Below are positions 1 to 9,130 of a stretch of DNA of 30,053 nucleotides, piece after piece (within the stretch, counting starts at the first letter, position 1; each line of letters opens with the position of its first letter). This stretch comes from CAZOIA01 sp964579675 (GTDB lineage Bacteria > Planctomycetota > Phycisphaerae > UBA1845 > PWPN01), in contig CAZOIA010000049.1 in NCBI GenBank assembly GCA_964579675.1, forward strand, positions 1 through 30,053. The letters run 5' to 3'. Position numbers and translations under genes: made by a program. Under the pieces are notes generated by a model, which was not told the DNA's origin, did no database searches, and saw only the letters and a program-made list of their open reading frames with translations.

Positions 1-2
1 AT

Positions 3-740
3 GCCCGCCAGTTCGAGGACATGAGGGAACTCGCCAACGAGATGACCGTCTTCACTCTCACGTCTGCGGGTGGCGGATCGCAAGGCAGGCGCCGGCGCGG
101 GTCCGCGTATCAGCCGACCTGTGCAGCCGCCCTGGCCGAGTTGGCCGGGACGGCCTGGTCGCAGACCGCTTACGCCTTCGGCATTCACATCTGGCACTAC
201 TACCCCGGCTACTACACGCACCTTGGCGCCCAGTACACCGGCCAACACCAACGGGCCAGCTACTTCGGCTTCATGGTTCACCCCGCCCGGCCGGGCTACG
301 AGGACATGACCGGGCATCCGTGCCAGCACGTCTATCCATACGCGAAGTACCGGGCCTACCGGTCGAGGTATACGGGAGGATCAAGCTTCACCATGTCCAT
401 CGGCCGGGAGATCACGGCCCTGATGGACATGTCCGAGAGCAATCCGTCTCCTTCCAGCTACGAGGATCTGGTGTCTGCCGGCAGCAACTTCAAGTCCGGC
501 ACGATCGAAAGCTCCGAGGAGCAGACCACCGACCGGACTGTGCTCTTCAGCGACGCGACGATCTATCCTCCCGGCACGCGGTACCTGATCCTGTACCTGG
601 ACAACGACGATCCGACGGAATCGGCGCTCTGCGCCGGCTGGAGCCCCGGCAGCGGAACGGAGTATTCGACCGACAACTTCAACTGGGCCGCCGCCGGCGG
701 CGTCCTCGGCACCTTCAACTTCGACAAACTCGCCACCTGA
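3..740 (+). CDS. Hypothetical protein, 5' end outside the window
   Basis: The reading frame is open from base 3 and ends at TGA 738-740, so the gene continues to the left; the first in-frame ATG (base 21) need not be the real start. Third codon positions are mostly G or C, as in the other real genes. The middle is rich in aromatic residues (the WHYYPGYYTH region) and the C-terminal third is Ser/Thr/Gly/Asp rich, which suggests a beta-rich fold. I recognise no family. Given the terminase and integrase elsewhere in the window, a phage structural or fibre-type protein is possible, but that is only inference from context. No signal peptide can be judged because the N-terminus is missing. Confidence 0.6.
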   Translation, partial: ARQFEDMRELANEMTVFTLTSAGGGSQGRRRRGSAYQPTCAAALAELAGTAWSQTAYAFGIHIWHYYPGYYTHLGAQYTGQHQRASYFGFMVHPARPGYEDMTGHPCQHVYPYAKYRAYRSRYTGGSSFTMSIGREITALMDMSESNPSPSSYEDLVSAGSNFKSGTIESSEEQTTDRTVLFSDATIYPPGTRYLILYLDNDDPTESALCAGWSPGSGTEYSTDNFNWAAAGGVLGTFNFDKLAT

Positions 741-992
741 GGTTCGAGCATGACGCGCGGCGCTCGCCCTCCCACCTGCGCTGCTATTCCCGGAGTGGGC
801 ACCCCTGGCACGCCGCCCTGACCATCCGCTACTACAACCCCCTGACCAACCCGGGCCGGCAGATCAACCGGATTACCGAATACCTCGGCCGGGCTGGTCG
901 CCCCCGAGCAACGCTGCTACGTAGTCGCCCTCGTGGAGCCCCTGCGGAAGCTGTGTCTGAGGCCCCCAGCCCTCCGGCCGTCGAACAATTGA
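741..992 (+). pseudogene. Possible frameshifted coding remnant
   Basis: Two pieces with coding-like codon use lie in different frames. The first reads LTIRYYNPLTNPGRQ from base 818, and the second reads LVAPEQRCYVVALVEPL from base 894 and ends at TGA 990-992. Removing one G near 891-893 would join them. No start codon with a ribosome site is evident; an ATG at 750 leads to a stop after 23 residues. The piece could be a decayed gene following the one at the left edge, or chance open frame in GC-rich DNA. No family is recognised. Confidence 0.3.
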
Positions 993-1016
993 CAGCAGCC
1001 TAGAGCAACTGATAAT
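989..1016 (+). promoter_or_regulatory. Sigma70-type promoter of defence operon A
   Basis: A perfect -35 box TTGACA (989-994) is followed, after 16 bp, by GATAAT (1011-1016), five of six matches to the -10 consensus. An alternative -10, TAATAC at 1013-1018, has an 18-bp spacer. Transcription would start near 1023, leaving a leader of about 64 nt before the HTH gene at 1087. The -35 overlaps the TGA of the preceding coding remnant. Confidence 0.6.
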
Positions 1017-1086
1017 ACATTGTGGCGGGACGTTCTGGGTAAAGCCATAGGTTCTCCCGTCACTCACCATCTGGCAGGGCTCTTCG

Positions 1087-1308
1087 ATGGAAGCCAAGCA
1101 CGACACCGTGATGACCATTGACGAGCTCTCCGTTTACCTCAAGATTGCGAAGTCGACGCTCTACAAACTGGCGCAGGAGGGTAAACTCCCTGGCCAGAAG
1201 GTCGGCCGCCACTGGCGGTTCCGCAAAGAGACGATTGACCATTGGCTTGACGAAGGTAACAAACGGCCGGACCACAGCACAGGTCGCTTGAGGCCCACCA
1301 TGAGGTGA
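1087..1308 (+). CDS. Small excisionase-like HTH DNA-binding protein (HTH_17 type)
   Basis: This 73-residue protein has the compact winged HTH of the excisionase/MerR-like family: MTIDELSVYL, then KSTLYKLAQEGKLPG, then the wing KVGRHWRFRKETIDHWL. The start at 1087 has a weak CAGGG ribosome site 7 nt upstream; ATG 1114 is an alternative. It opens the defence operon, and its stop overlaps the next start (TGATG at 1306-1310). Proteins of this family usually bind DNA as small regulators or recombination directionality factors. Here it is most likely a transcriptional regulator of the operon, or a DNA-binding subunit of the system. It is strikingly similar to the HTH protein at 27752-27988, sharing the block KVGRHWRF. 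Confidence 0.85.
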   Translation: MEAKHDTVMTIDELSVYLKIAKSTLYKLAQEGKLPGQKVGRHWRFRKETIDHWLDEGNKRPDHSTGRLRPTMR

Positions 1309-4268
1309 TGAGCGTGACACCATTCACGATTGGAATGACGGTCCGCAGCCGTGGCGAGCGCTTCTCCGTGGTTGATGCGAACGCTCTCCCCGCGGGCGAT
1401 GTGCCGATGATCCGGCTCACCCTGCGTGGACTTGATGGTGAACTTCGGGGGAAAGAACTCACTCTACTTCATCCGATTGACACTGTCACACCTGACGAAA
1501 CCCCGGAGCCTAGCCTCAATCGGCCAGGGCGTTTTGCGCGTTTCCGCCTCCTGCATGATGTGTTCCGCCTGCGAATCTCACCGCCTACGGACGTTCTCGT
1601 GGGGGTGAGTCGCTCTCGGATTCGCTTCGAGCCATACCAGTATGTTCCGGCGATGCGGGCACTAGAGCTGCCTCGACCACGCCTGCTGCTGGCTGATGAC
1701 GTCGGATTGGGTAAGACCATCGAGGCGGGATTGGCCTTGCAGGATCTCGCAGCACGACGGCGTGCGGGTCGCGTCCTGGTCGTCTGTCCCCACGGGATTA
1801 TGACCCAGTGGCAGGAGGAACTGGAGGGCAGGTTTGGCCTCCGATCTAAGATCTTCGATCGCGACACCATCCACGAGACGCGCCTTCAGAACGAGGTGGG
1901 TGCAAACCCGTGGGCGATCGAGCCACGAGTCATCGCCTCCATGGACTTCATCAAGAGGCGCGAGGGCGCCTTTCGCGAGCTGTCTTCCACCAAGTGGGAT
2001 GTCGTGATTGTCGACGAGGCCCACCATCTTGCTGGGGGACGGTCTGAGGATGATGTCACTGATCGGCATAGGCTCGGACAGTGGCTCTCCGATGCTACGG
2101 ATGCATTACTCCTGCTAACGGCCACTCCCCACGACGGGTACGACGAGAGTTTTGCGTCGTTGCTGGGCTTGCTGGAACCCAGTTTGATCATGCCCGACGG
2201 CACGATCCGCTTCGAAAGGTATCGCCGTCACCTGGTCCGCCGCCTCAAGCGACACATCCGCAATCCGGACGGGTCATTGAAGTTCCTTCAGCGACAAGTT
2301 CGTCCAATTCCGGTTCGAATGACATCACCGGAGCGGGCTTTACACAATGCGGTCATGTCTCAAGCCAGGGAGCTGGAGGATCTTGCCTCCGCAATCCGGA
2401 GGCCAATGGATGCCGAAGCGATTCGTCTAGTGGCCACAATTCTACGCAAGCGAGCCGCTTCGTCCCGGGCGGCTCTGGCTCAGACTCTGCAGCAGCGTCA
2501 GGAAAATCTGGCCGAACGTATCGAGGAGCTGGAGCTTCAGCGGGATCATCTGCAGGCCTTGCGACGAGGCGATACGATTCCAGATGAATCGCTAGCCCGC
2601 CTGGAGAGAGAAGCCCACCGCAGCTACCTGTCTGTTGTTCGCCGGCTCGGACGCCAGGTTCGCCGCGCCGAAGCTGAGCAGGATGCCCTCACGGACTTAG
2701 CTCGATTGCTGGAGGCCTGCGGGAACGAGCCGGACTCCAAGTTGACGAAGCTACTAGAGGCTCTGCGGGGCATGCACGTCGAGTGTCCACAGGACAAGGT
2801 CATTGTCTTCAGCGAATATGCCGACACGGTGCAGGCAATCCTGGAGGCATTGGAGGGTGCCACCGAGTACTCCTCCAAGTGCTGCAGCCTCAGTGGCGAT
2901 CTGTCACGCTCCCAGCGAACGGCGGTCTTGGCTGATTTCGCATCCGAAGAGAAACTCATTCTTGTTGCCACTGACGCAGCGGGTGAGGGTTTGAACCTAC
3001 ACCGATACTGCCACCGCATCATTCATTTCGAGCTTCCGTGGAACCCCAACCGTCTGGAGCAACGCAACGGTCGAATCGACCGATACGGCCAGAACCAGAC
3101 ACCACGGATAGGCTTCCTGTATGCCCAAGAGACCTATGAAGGGGAAGTGCTTGCAAGGCTCGTGGATAAGATCGAACGACAGGTTCATCGCCTGGGCTCG
3201 GTCGGCGACGTGCTCGGTCAGATACAGGCCGAGCGAATCGAACAAATCGTGGGGCGGACCCCGGAGGACGTGGAAACGGCCATCCAACAAGCCGAGCAGG
3301 AAATCGACGCCGAGATTTCCCGCGTTGACAATGCCTCGCTTCCCCGGCTCCTGGGCGACGGCAGCCTGGACGAGGAGGAGGTCAGCAAGGCCCAAGAAGC
3401 CGCCCAGAGAGGTGTGGCGCAAGAGGTGGAGCTGGTCGATTTCCTGGATCGTGCCGTCCTTGCCGCCGGGGGGCGCTTCGAACGCCGAGACGCCCGGATC
3501 TCTGTTCAGACGCCGTCTTCCTGGGTCTCTTCGACCGTGCAACCGCACTACGCGGACCTGACCATAGTGGAGCGCGGTACCGAGGCGCCCATCCTCCAGG
3601 AAAACGTACTGGACGAAAACCATCCACTCATCGACGCTGCCGTTCGGTGGGTGAAGGCCAGCCGGTTCGCCCGTGATGATGACCATCGCCTGGCCTACGT
3701 TCTGAGTTCTGCCATCACGCAACCCGACCTCGTCGCCACATTCCTGGTGCAAATCCGCGACGGCGAAGGGCGGGAACAGGAGCGACTGGAAGCAGTCCGG
3801 GTAGATTGCCGTGGCGAGGTGTCGCGCGACCGCGACCAGGACTTGGCGTCCCTGGATACGGCCGGCGAAGGCAACGTGGACTCCAATCTGCTCGTCGAAC
3901 TCTTCAATGGGTGGTGGCAGGACGCTCGACAAGCTGCGGAGCAGGAGGCACGCCGCCGAGCGGATTCATGGCGGCAGGGCATCATCGCCAGGCGAAACCT
4001 GGCCCAGGAACAGCTCGTGCGAGAGCTTGATGATTGGAATACAGCGTCCCGCCAGGTAATCCTGGGCCGGTACCAGGACCAGCCCACCCTCTTCGGCGCC
4101 CCCGACATACCACCGGCGGTCAAGCGTAAGCTCCGCCATCATGAAGAACGATATCGGCAACGGCGGGAGTACCTGCAGCGCCGCATGCAGTTTGATGAGG
4201 CAACGGTTGAGCCTATCGGCGTGCTCCTGCGTGTGCCGGCCTTGTCCGTCAGAGAAGGGAGGCCCTGA
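1308..4268 (+). CDS. drmD: DrmD-like SNF2-family helicase (class-1 DISARM-like)
   Basis: This 986-residue protein has a full SNF2/SF2 helicase core. Walker A GLGKT is at about 133-137, DEAH at 236-239, SxTAT-like LLTATPHDG soon after, the C-terminal lobe motif ATDAAGEGLNL and motif VI NGRIDR at about 587-592. A charged coiled-coil insertion of about 80 residues (near 380-460) separates the lobes, and the C-terminal third is a charged accessory region. Length and architecture fit DrmD of class-1 DISARM. In that system DrmD accompanies an adenine methyltransferase and DUF1998 helicase proteins, as found directly downstream. ATG 1308 overlaps the preceding TGA; GTG 1305 and GTG 1314 (better spaced from GAGGTG) are alternative starts. 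It should translocate on or remodel DNA in the cytoplasm. Family membership is confident; assignment to DISARM is by family and context. Confidence 0.85.
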   Translation: MSVTPFTIGMTVRSRGERFSVVDANALPAGDVPMIRLTLRGLDGELRGKELTLLHPIDTVTPDETPEPSLNRPGRFARFRLLHDVFRLRISPPTDVLVGVSRSRIRFEPYQYVPAMRALELPRPRLLLADDVGLGKTIEAGLALQDLAARRRAGRVLVVCPHGIMTQWQEELEGRFGLRSKIFDRDTIHETRLQNEVGANPWAIEPRVIASMDFIKRREGAFRELSSTKWDVVIVDEAHHLAGGRSEDDVTDRHRLGQWLSDATDALLLLTATPHDGYDESFASLLGLLEPSLIMPDGTIRFERYRRHLVRRLKRHIRNPDGSLKFLQRQVRPIPVRMTSPERALHNAVMSQARELEDLASAIRRPMDAEAIRLVATILRKRAASSRAALAQTLQQRQENLAERIEELELQRDHLQALRRGDTIPDESLARLEREAHRSYLSVVRRLGRQVRRAEAEQDALTDLARLLEACGNEPDSKLTKLLEALRGMHVECPQDKVIVFSEYADTVQAILEALEGATEYSSKCCSLSGDLSRSQRTAVLADFASEEKLILVATDAAGEGLNLHRYCHRIIHFELPWNPNRLEQRNGRIDRYGQNQTPRIGFLYAQETYEGEVLARLVDKIERQVHRLGSVGDVLGQIQAERIEQIVGRTPEDVETAIQQAEQEIDAEISRVDNASLPRLLGDGSLDEEEVSKAQEAAQRGVAQEVELVDFLDRAVLAAGGRFERRDARISVQTPSSWVSSTVQPHYADLTIVERGTEAPILQENVLDENHPLIDAAVRWVKASRFARDDDHRLAYVLSSAITQPDLVATFLVQIRDGEGREQERLEAVRVDCRGEVSRDRDQDLASLDTAGEGNVDSNLLVELFNGWWQDARQAAEQEARRRADSWRQGIIARRNLAQEQLVRELDDWNTASRQVILGRYQDQPTLFGAPDIPPAVKRKLRHHEERYRQRREYLQRRMQFDEATVEPIGVLLRVPALSVREGRP

Positions 4269-4270
4269 CC

Positions 4271-7200
4271 ATGGAGAGCCTCATCTTCTCCGGGGACGCT
4301 TTCAGTGAGTACTACCTCCGCAATCTGTTGTGGGATGAGCCGAAACTGCGCCCATTGCTTGGCCTGGATGCATGCAACGCTTCTTGCCGCCGCGCCGCTG
4401 CCGAGGTCGGCCGAGCTCAGCGCGCTCTGCGAGCTCGTCACCAAGCCAGATCCACACGAACGCTCCTGCTGACCCCTCTGGCGGACATCCTTAGCTGGGA
4501 ACTCGGGCAAGAAGAGGAAACAGTCGAAACAGCCGAGGGTGCGGAGAGCGCTGGTCAGGCGCTGAGGGTGGACGGTCGAAGCATCGCCCGCGTCTTGGCC
4601 ATCGAGCCGGACGCGCCGATGGATCTACCACCCACAGGCATCCACCGCCGGTTTGCGCCTACACTCAGCGTTGTCCGCGCGCTCGAAGAGCTCAACCTCA
4701 CCTGGGCCATCCTGCTTAACGCCTACGAACTGCGACTCATCCGCCGCGCGGAAGGTTTTGTTTCGTCCCACGTTGGCTTCGACCTTACCAGCATCGCCGA
4801 AGGCGGACAACCGGGATTCGACGCCTGGCAACTCCTGTGGGCGCTGCTGCGGTCCGAGGCGCTAGCAGCCGAGCCAATGGTCCTGGAACGCGCTGTCGCC
4901 AACGGTCGGGAACACCAGGCCGGTGTCGGCGCCGCACTCGGAGGGCAAGTGCAGGACGCCATCGTGGCCTTCGCCCAGGGCATCATCTCTCACGCCGCCA
5001 ACCGCGAGACGATCCCACAGCCAGTTCCGCATGACTACCTTACCCGTCTCTACACCGAAGCCCTGCGGGTGCTGTACCGGATCCTCTTTGCCCTGTACGC
5101 CGAGGCCAGAAGCCTGTTGCCACTGGACCTGCCGACGTACCGGGACGCGTATTCCGTCACGCGCCTGGCACGTCGAGCGGCAGACCCCCAGGCCGACCCG
5201 CGACGCAATCCCAGCACATCGGGACGATACTTTGAGTTCAGTTTGCGGGCACTGTTCGAATTGCTTCGTCAGGGGGCGAACCTTGGCCCCGAGGGGCGCA
5301 TCCCCAAGTACAACGGGGCCATGTTTGACCACGGGCAGACCGAGCTGGTCGAATCGCTCGTGTGGGGAGACGAAACCATCGCCAACGTGCTCGAGAAGCT
5401 CACCCTCATCCCCGCTCGAACCGGGCAGGTTCGCCTCAGCTACCGCGAGCTCGATGTCGAACAGCTCGGCGCGGTCTACGAGAACTTGCTTGAGCAGATC
5501 CCCCAGATCGCCTCGGAGCCGATGTTCCGCGTGGTGCTCGATGGCCGCGAGCTGGTCGTCACCCTTCCCGAACGTCAGCGCCTGGCCGAGCGCCGCGGCG
5601 AAGTCCTGACAAGGGAGCTGGCTGAAGTTCAAGGCGAAGAGGAAGAGGAAGCCCTCGACGAGGAGGAGGAACCGCAGGAGACGGACGAAAACGGCGAACA
5701 GATCGAGGAGGAAGAGGAACCTCGCAGGCGCGGGCCAGCCAAGCCGCTGCGGGTCCTGGCAGAGATCGTCCCTGGCACCGTGTACCTCAAGGCCGGCATG
5801 GGTCGAAAGCAGACTGGCTCGTTCTACACCTCCCGCCCGCTGGTGGAGTTCCTTGTTCGTCGGGCCATCGATCCGCTGGCTGAAGGCAAGACGCCCGAGG
5901 AAATCCTCGCCTTGAGGGTGCTCGACCCGGCCATGGGGTCCGGGCACTTCCTCGTGGGTGCAAGCCGCCGGCTGGGGGAACACCTGCTCGCGGCCTACCG
6001 CAAACGCCACGAGGAGGTGCTCACCGCTCAGACGAACCTGCCTCCCGGGGACGTTTTCCTCGAAGCCGGTGTGCATCCCGAGGTGGCCGCGAATTGGGAG
6101 CATGAAGATCGGGCGCTGACGGCATGCCGGCTGCTCATCGCCGGGAACTGCATCTACGGCGTGGACAAGAATCCACTGGCGGTCGATCTGGCCCGCGTCT
6201 CATTGTGGCTGGCGACGGCAGCCACCGATCATCCGCTGACGTTCCTCGATCACCGTCTGCGCCCCGGTGATAGCCTGCTTGGTCTTCCGCTATATCTGGG
6301 CAACGGAGACGAGCCCGAAATCCACCTTCTCAAGCCCGACCAGCCGGTGACCCGCCGGCGGGGAAGAGGTCGACGCACACAAGCAGAAGACACACCACTC
6401 CTGGCCGGCGTGTCGATGCAGGAGATTGTCAGTGGGGCCACTCGATCCCTGCGCGCGCGCATTCGGCGAGCCCTCCAACACCTCAAGACCATCTCCGAGT
6501 TGATGAACGAACGCCCCGGGGACTTTGCTGGACATCGCTTGGCTTTCGAGGCCATGCAGAATGAGCTCAAACCGTTCTGGGAGCTTCACCGGCTCCGCGT
6601 CGGTCGAGAGTTCACTCGCCCCGATACCGTCGCCGAAACAGGGCTGGTCAACCGCTGGCTCGCGGAGATTGCCCAGGAGGGTCGTCCCCAGGACGAAGCG
6701 CGACAGCTCGCCGCAACGACCATCCGGCGCGGCAAAGAAGTCGGGGCCTTCTGCTGGGAACTCGCCTTCCCTGAGGTCTTCTTCAACGAGCAGGGCGAAC
6801 GTCACGAGCGCTCCGGCTTCGATGCCGTGATAGGCAACCCACCCTGGGACAAGATCAAGCCCAACGAGCGCGAGTGCTTCTCCGACTTCGATCCTACTGT
6901 CTGGGACGTTCAAGGGCAGGACCGGAAGGGCCTCATCCGCCGGCTCATGCAGGACAACCCCCGTGCTCGCGAGGCTTGGGAACGCCACGAAGCGGAGACC
7001 ACGACCCTTTCCAAGCTTCTCTTGGATGGCGGCATGTATCACCACCAGATCGCCGTCGTCGAGGGCAAGAAGACCGGCGGCGATCCAGACATGTTCAAGT
7101 TCTTCACCGAGCGGGCGTACCAGCTGGTGCGCCTGGAAGGCCGAGCGGGCATCATTGTGCCTCTTGGCATTCAGAGCTCGCTGGGCACGACCGGCCTGCG

Positions 7201-9130
7201 ACGTCTGCTGCTCGACCAATGCCAGCTCCAAGCTCTGGTCAAACTCGACAACGAGCGCTTCATCTTCCCCGGCGTCTTCCACGGTCAGAAGTTTGACTTG
7301 CTCGTTTTCGCCAAGGGATCCCGAAGCGACAAGTTCGATGCAGCGTTCTTCAGTTGGGAACCGGCCGAAGTCGTGCTACGACTCAACAACGACCCGCGCC
7401 GCCTTACCGTGGACGCGGAGCTCTATCGCGAGCTGTCGCCAGAGCAGTACACGTTCGTCGAGCTGCACGATCAGCGGGAAGTAGAGCTACTTCGGCGCAT
7501 CTACCGGCAATTCCCGCGGTTAGGTGAGTGCCGCGAGGATACATGGAATGTGTCGTTCAAGGCCGAGTTCCACATGACCAACGGTAGCTTCCTGTTCCGC
7601 AATGCAGCCCGGCTGCGGCAATTCGACCCAGTGCTGCACAGTCGGCTACCGCCGGTGACCGAGGCGGCGCAGGGGGCGACCTTCGAGCATGACGAGGGCG
7701 GCGAATACTGGACCACGCGACCGGATGACCACTACGCCCGCCAGTCCCAGCGATTCACACGGGTCGAGCGCTGGGTGGACAGCCGCGGTCGCGTGCATCC
7801 GGTCGGCGGCATCGACGAGGACAAGGTTGCCTACCGCCTGACCGGCTATGTGCTCGTTGGCGAGGAGGCCGACGCCTCAGCCCTGCCCGTCAAGCCCGAT
7901 GAGAAGTACGTGCCTCTTTACGAGGGCCGGATGGTCCATCAGTTCGACCACTGCCAGAAAGCGTACATCCGTGGCTCGGGCCGTCGTGCCCGCTGGGACG
8001 AACTCCCCTGGCAGGAAAAACGAATGGTTGGACATTACCACATGGCAAGCAGCGACTTCACTAGTTTGCACGCCAACAGTGTTCGATGCAGAGGCACGTT
8101 CGGCGCTGTAACCGGACAGGCGAATGAGCGAAGCCTGCTCACAACTGTAGTTCCCGCCTTGCCTTGCGGGAATGCGTTACCGACGATTCATGCAGATCGT
8201 GGTGATCCGTGTGTGGACGTCTTCTGGTCCGCTGTTTGTAACTCGTTCTTTGTCGATTGGCTGCTGCGGCTGCGAGTATCCAACAACATCAACTTCTTCG
8301 TATTGGAGAGTCTCGCTATGCCGCGCCCCGCTAGATGGGACGACCAAAGTGCCGAGGTCATCAAAGCTGCTGCCAGACTTCTTTCATCGACACCAGAAAT
8401 GTCGCCAGTCTGGTCGGTGATGGCTGGCCGATGGCCCGACGAGTTTCCGATGCCGTGGACTCGCGAGCGGGCATGCTTGGACATCCGCGAACGCGCGACG
8501 CTACGAGCGGAGATCGACGCCCGGGTGGCGATGCTTTACGGGCTTTCGGCGCAGGAGTACGCACGGATTCTCTCGACGTTCCCCCTCCTGGATCAGGACC
8601 AGCCGCGCCTGCCCGGGGATTGCTTCATCCGTCGGACGAACAAGGGCGAGAAGGTCGAGCCGCGCGGCTTCATCACTCGCGATCTCGCGCTGCTGATGTT
8701 CTTCGAGCTGAGCGCTCAGGAGCCGCCGGGGGACATCGTGGCCTTCTTCGCCGACGCGGGCGTTGACATCGAGCGAAACACCGGCCCGATCCGCAATCTC
8801 CGGGCACGCGTAGAGGAGGCGACGCGTCGCGGGGCGGTGGCGTACTTGCCCACGCAATACAAAAGCTGGAAGCCGGCGGACACGCCCTTTCTGCCGCCAG
8901 ACCTGCCACGAGAGCTGGTCGAAAACGGGGATGCCCATGTCGGCCAGCACGTCGTCTGTGATCCGCAGATCATGGGCGGCAAACCCACGCTGGCTGGCAC
9001 GCGAATTGAGCTACAGTTGGTCTACGACCTGCTGAACCAGGGCTGGACCTTCAGTCAGGTGCTCGAAAGCTACCCCCACCTTACGCGGGAGCAGGTTGCA
9101 GTGGCGTTGCGCTGGGGGGACCTGCAATGA
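4271..9130 (+). CDS. Large N6-adenine DNA methyltransferase (DrmMI/Eco57I-like) with a C-terminal DUF433 domain
   Basis: The 1619-residue protein has an N-terminal region like that of type IIG/Eco57I enzymes (LTWAILLNAYELRLIRR, where relatives have TWGxLTNGxxWRLY). A Glu-rich linker follows at about 455-490. The class-I methyltransferase core has SAM-binding motif I DPAMGSGHF at 552-560 and catalytic NPPW at 856-859. A long target-recognition and helical region follows. Expected role: SAM-dependent adenine methylation that marks self DNA. The last ~60 residues (from about 1558) form a separate DUF433 domain with MGGKPTLAGTRI and YPHLTREQVAVALRW. DUF433 is normally a free small antitoxin paired with a DUF5615 toxin, and such a gene follows with an ATGA overlap. 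The fusion is read directly from one uninterrupted frame with no stop. The start lies 2 nt after the helicase stop. BREX PglX is a related family, but no other BREX genes are present. Confidence 0.88.
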   Translation: MESLIFSGDAFSEYYLRNLLWDEPKLRPLLGLDACNASCRRAAAEVGRAQRALRARHQARSTRTLLLTPLADILSWELGQEEETVETAEGAESAGQALRVDGRSIARVLAIEPDAPMDLPPTGIHRRFAPTLSVVRALEELNLTWAILLNAYELRLIRRAEGFVSSHVGFDLTSIAEGGQPGFDAWQLLWALLRSEALAAEPMVLERAVANGREHQAGVGAALGGQVQDAIVAFAQGIISHAANRETIPQPVPHDYLTRLYTEALRVLYRILFALYAEARSLLPLDLPTYRDAYSVTRLARRAADPQADPRRNPSTSGRYFEFSLRALFELLRQGANLGPEGRIPKYNGAMFDHGQTELVESLVWGDETIANVLEKLTLIPARTGQVRLSYRELDVEQLGAVYENLLEQIPQIASEPMFRVVLDGRELVVTLPERQRLAERRGEVLTRELAEVQGEEEEEALDEEEEPQETDENGEQIEEEEEPRRRGPAKPLRVLAEIVPGTVYLKAGMGRKQTGSFYTSRPLVEFLVRRAIDPLAEGKTPEEILALRVLDPAMGSGHFLVGASRRLGEHLLAAYRKRHEEVLTAQTNLPPGDVFLEAGVHPEVAANWEHEDRALTACRLLIAGNCIYGVDKNPLAVDLARVSLWLATAATDHPLTFLDHRLRPGDSLLGLPLYLGNGDEPEIHLLKPDQPVTRRRGRGRRTQAEDTPLLAGVSMQEIVSGATRSLRARIRRALQHLKTISELMNERPGDFAGHRLAFEAMQNELKPFWELHRLRVGREFTRPDTVAETGLVNRWLAEIAQEGRPQDEARQLAATTIRRGKEVGAFCWELAFPEVFFNEQGERHERSGFDAVIGNPPWDKIKPNERECFSDFDPTVWDVQGQDRKGLIRRLMQDNPRAREAWERHEAETTTLSKLLLDGGMYHHQIAVVEGKKTGGDPDMFKFFTERAYQLVRLEGRAGIIVPLGIQSSLGTTGLRRLLLDQCQLQALVKLDNERFIFPGVFHGQKFDLLVFAKGSRSDKFDAAFFSWEPAEVVLRLNNDPRRLTVDAELYRELSPEQYTFVELHDQREVELLRRIYRQFPRLGECREDTWNVSFKAEFHMTNGSFLFRNAARLRQFDPVLHSRLPPVTEAAQGATFEHDEGGEYWTTRPDDHYARQSQRFTRVERWVDSRGRVHPVGGIDEDKVAYRLTGYVLVGEEADASALPVKPDEKYVPLYEGRMVHQFDHCQKAYIRGSGRRARWDELPWQEKRMVGHYHMASSDFTSLHANSVRCRGTFGAVTGQANERSLLTTVVPALPCGNALPTIHADRGDPCVDVFWSAVCNSFFVDWLLRLRVSNNINFFVLESLAMPRPARWDDQSAEVIKAAARLLSSTPEMSPVWSVMAGRWPDEFPMPWTRERACLDIRERATLRAEIDARVAMLYGLSAQEYARILSTFPLLDQDQPRLPGDCFIRRTNKGEKVEPRGFITRDLALLMFFELSAQEPPGDIVAFFADAGVDIERNTGPIRNLRARVEEATRRGAVAYLPTQYKSWKPADTPFLPPDLPRELVENGDAHVGQHVVCDPQIMGGKPTLAGTRIELQLVYDLLNQGWTFSQVLESYPHLTREQVAVALRWGDLQ

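Noticed and set aside
2997..3932. 311-residue open frame antisense to the SNF2 helicase, and similar long antisense frames at 4862-6103, 6290-7282 and 18288-19481
   Set aside because: All lie opposite genes with clear domains and show no recognisable motif or ribosome site; they are typical antisense frames of GC-rich genes.
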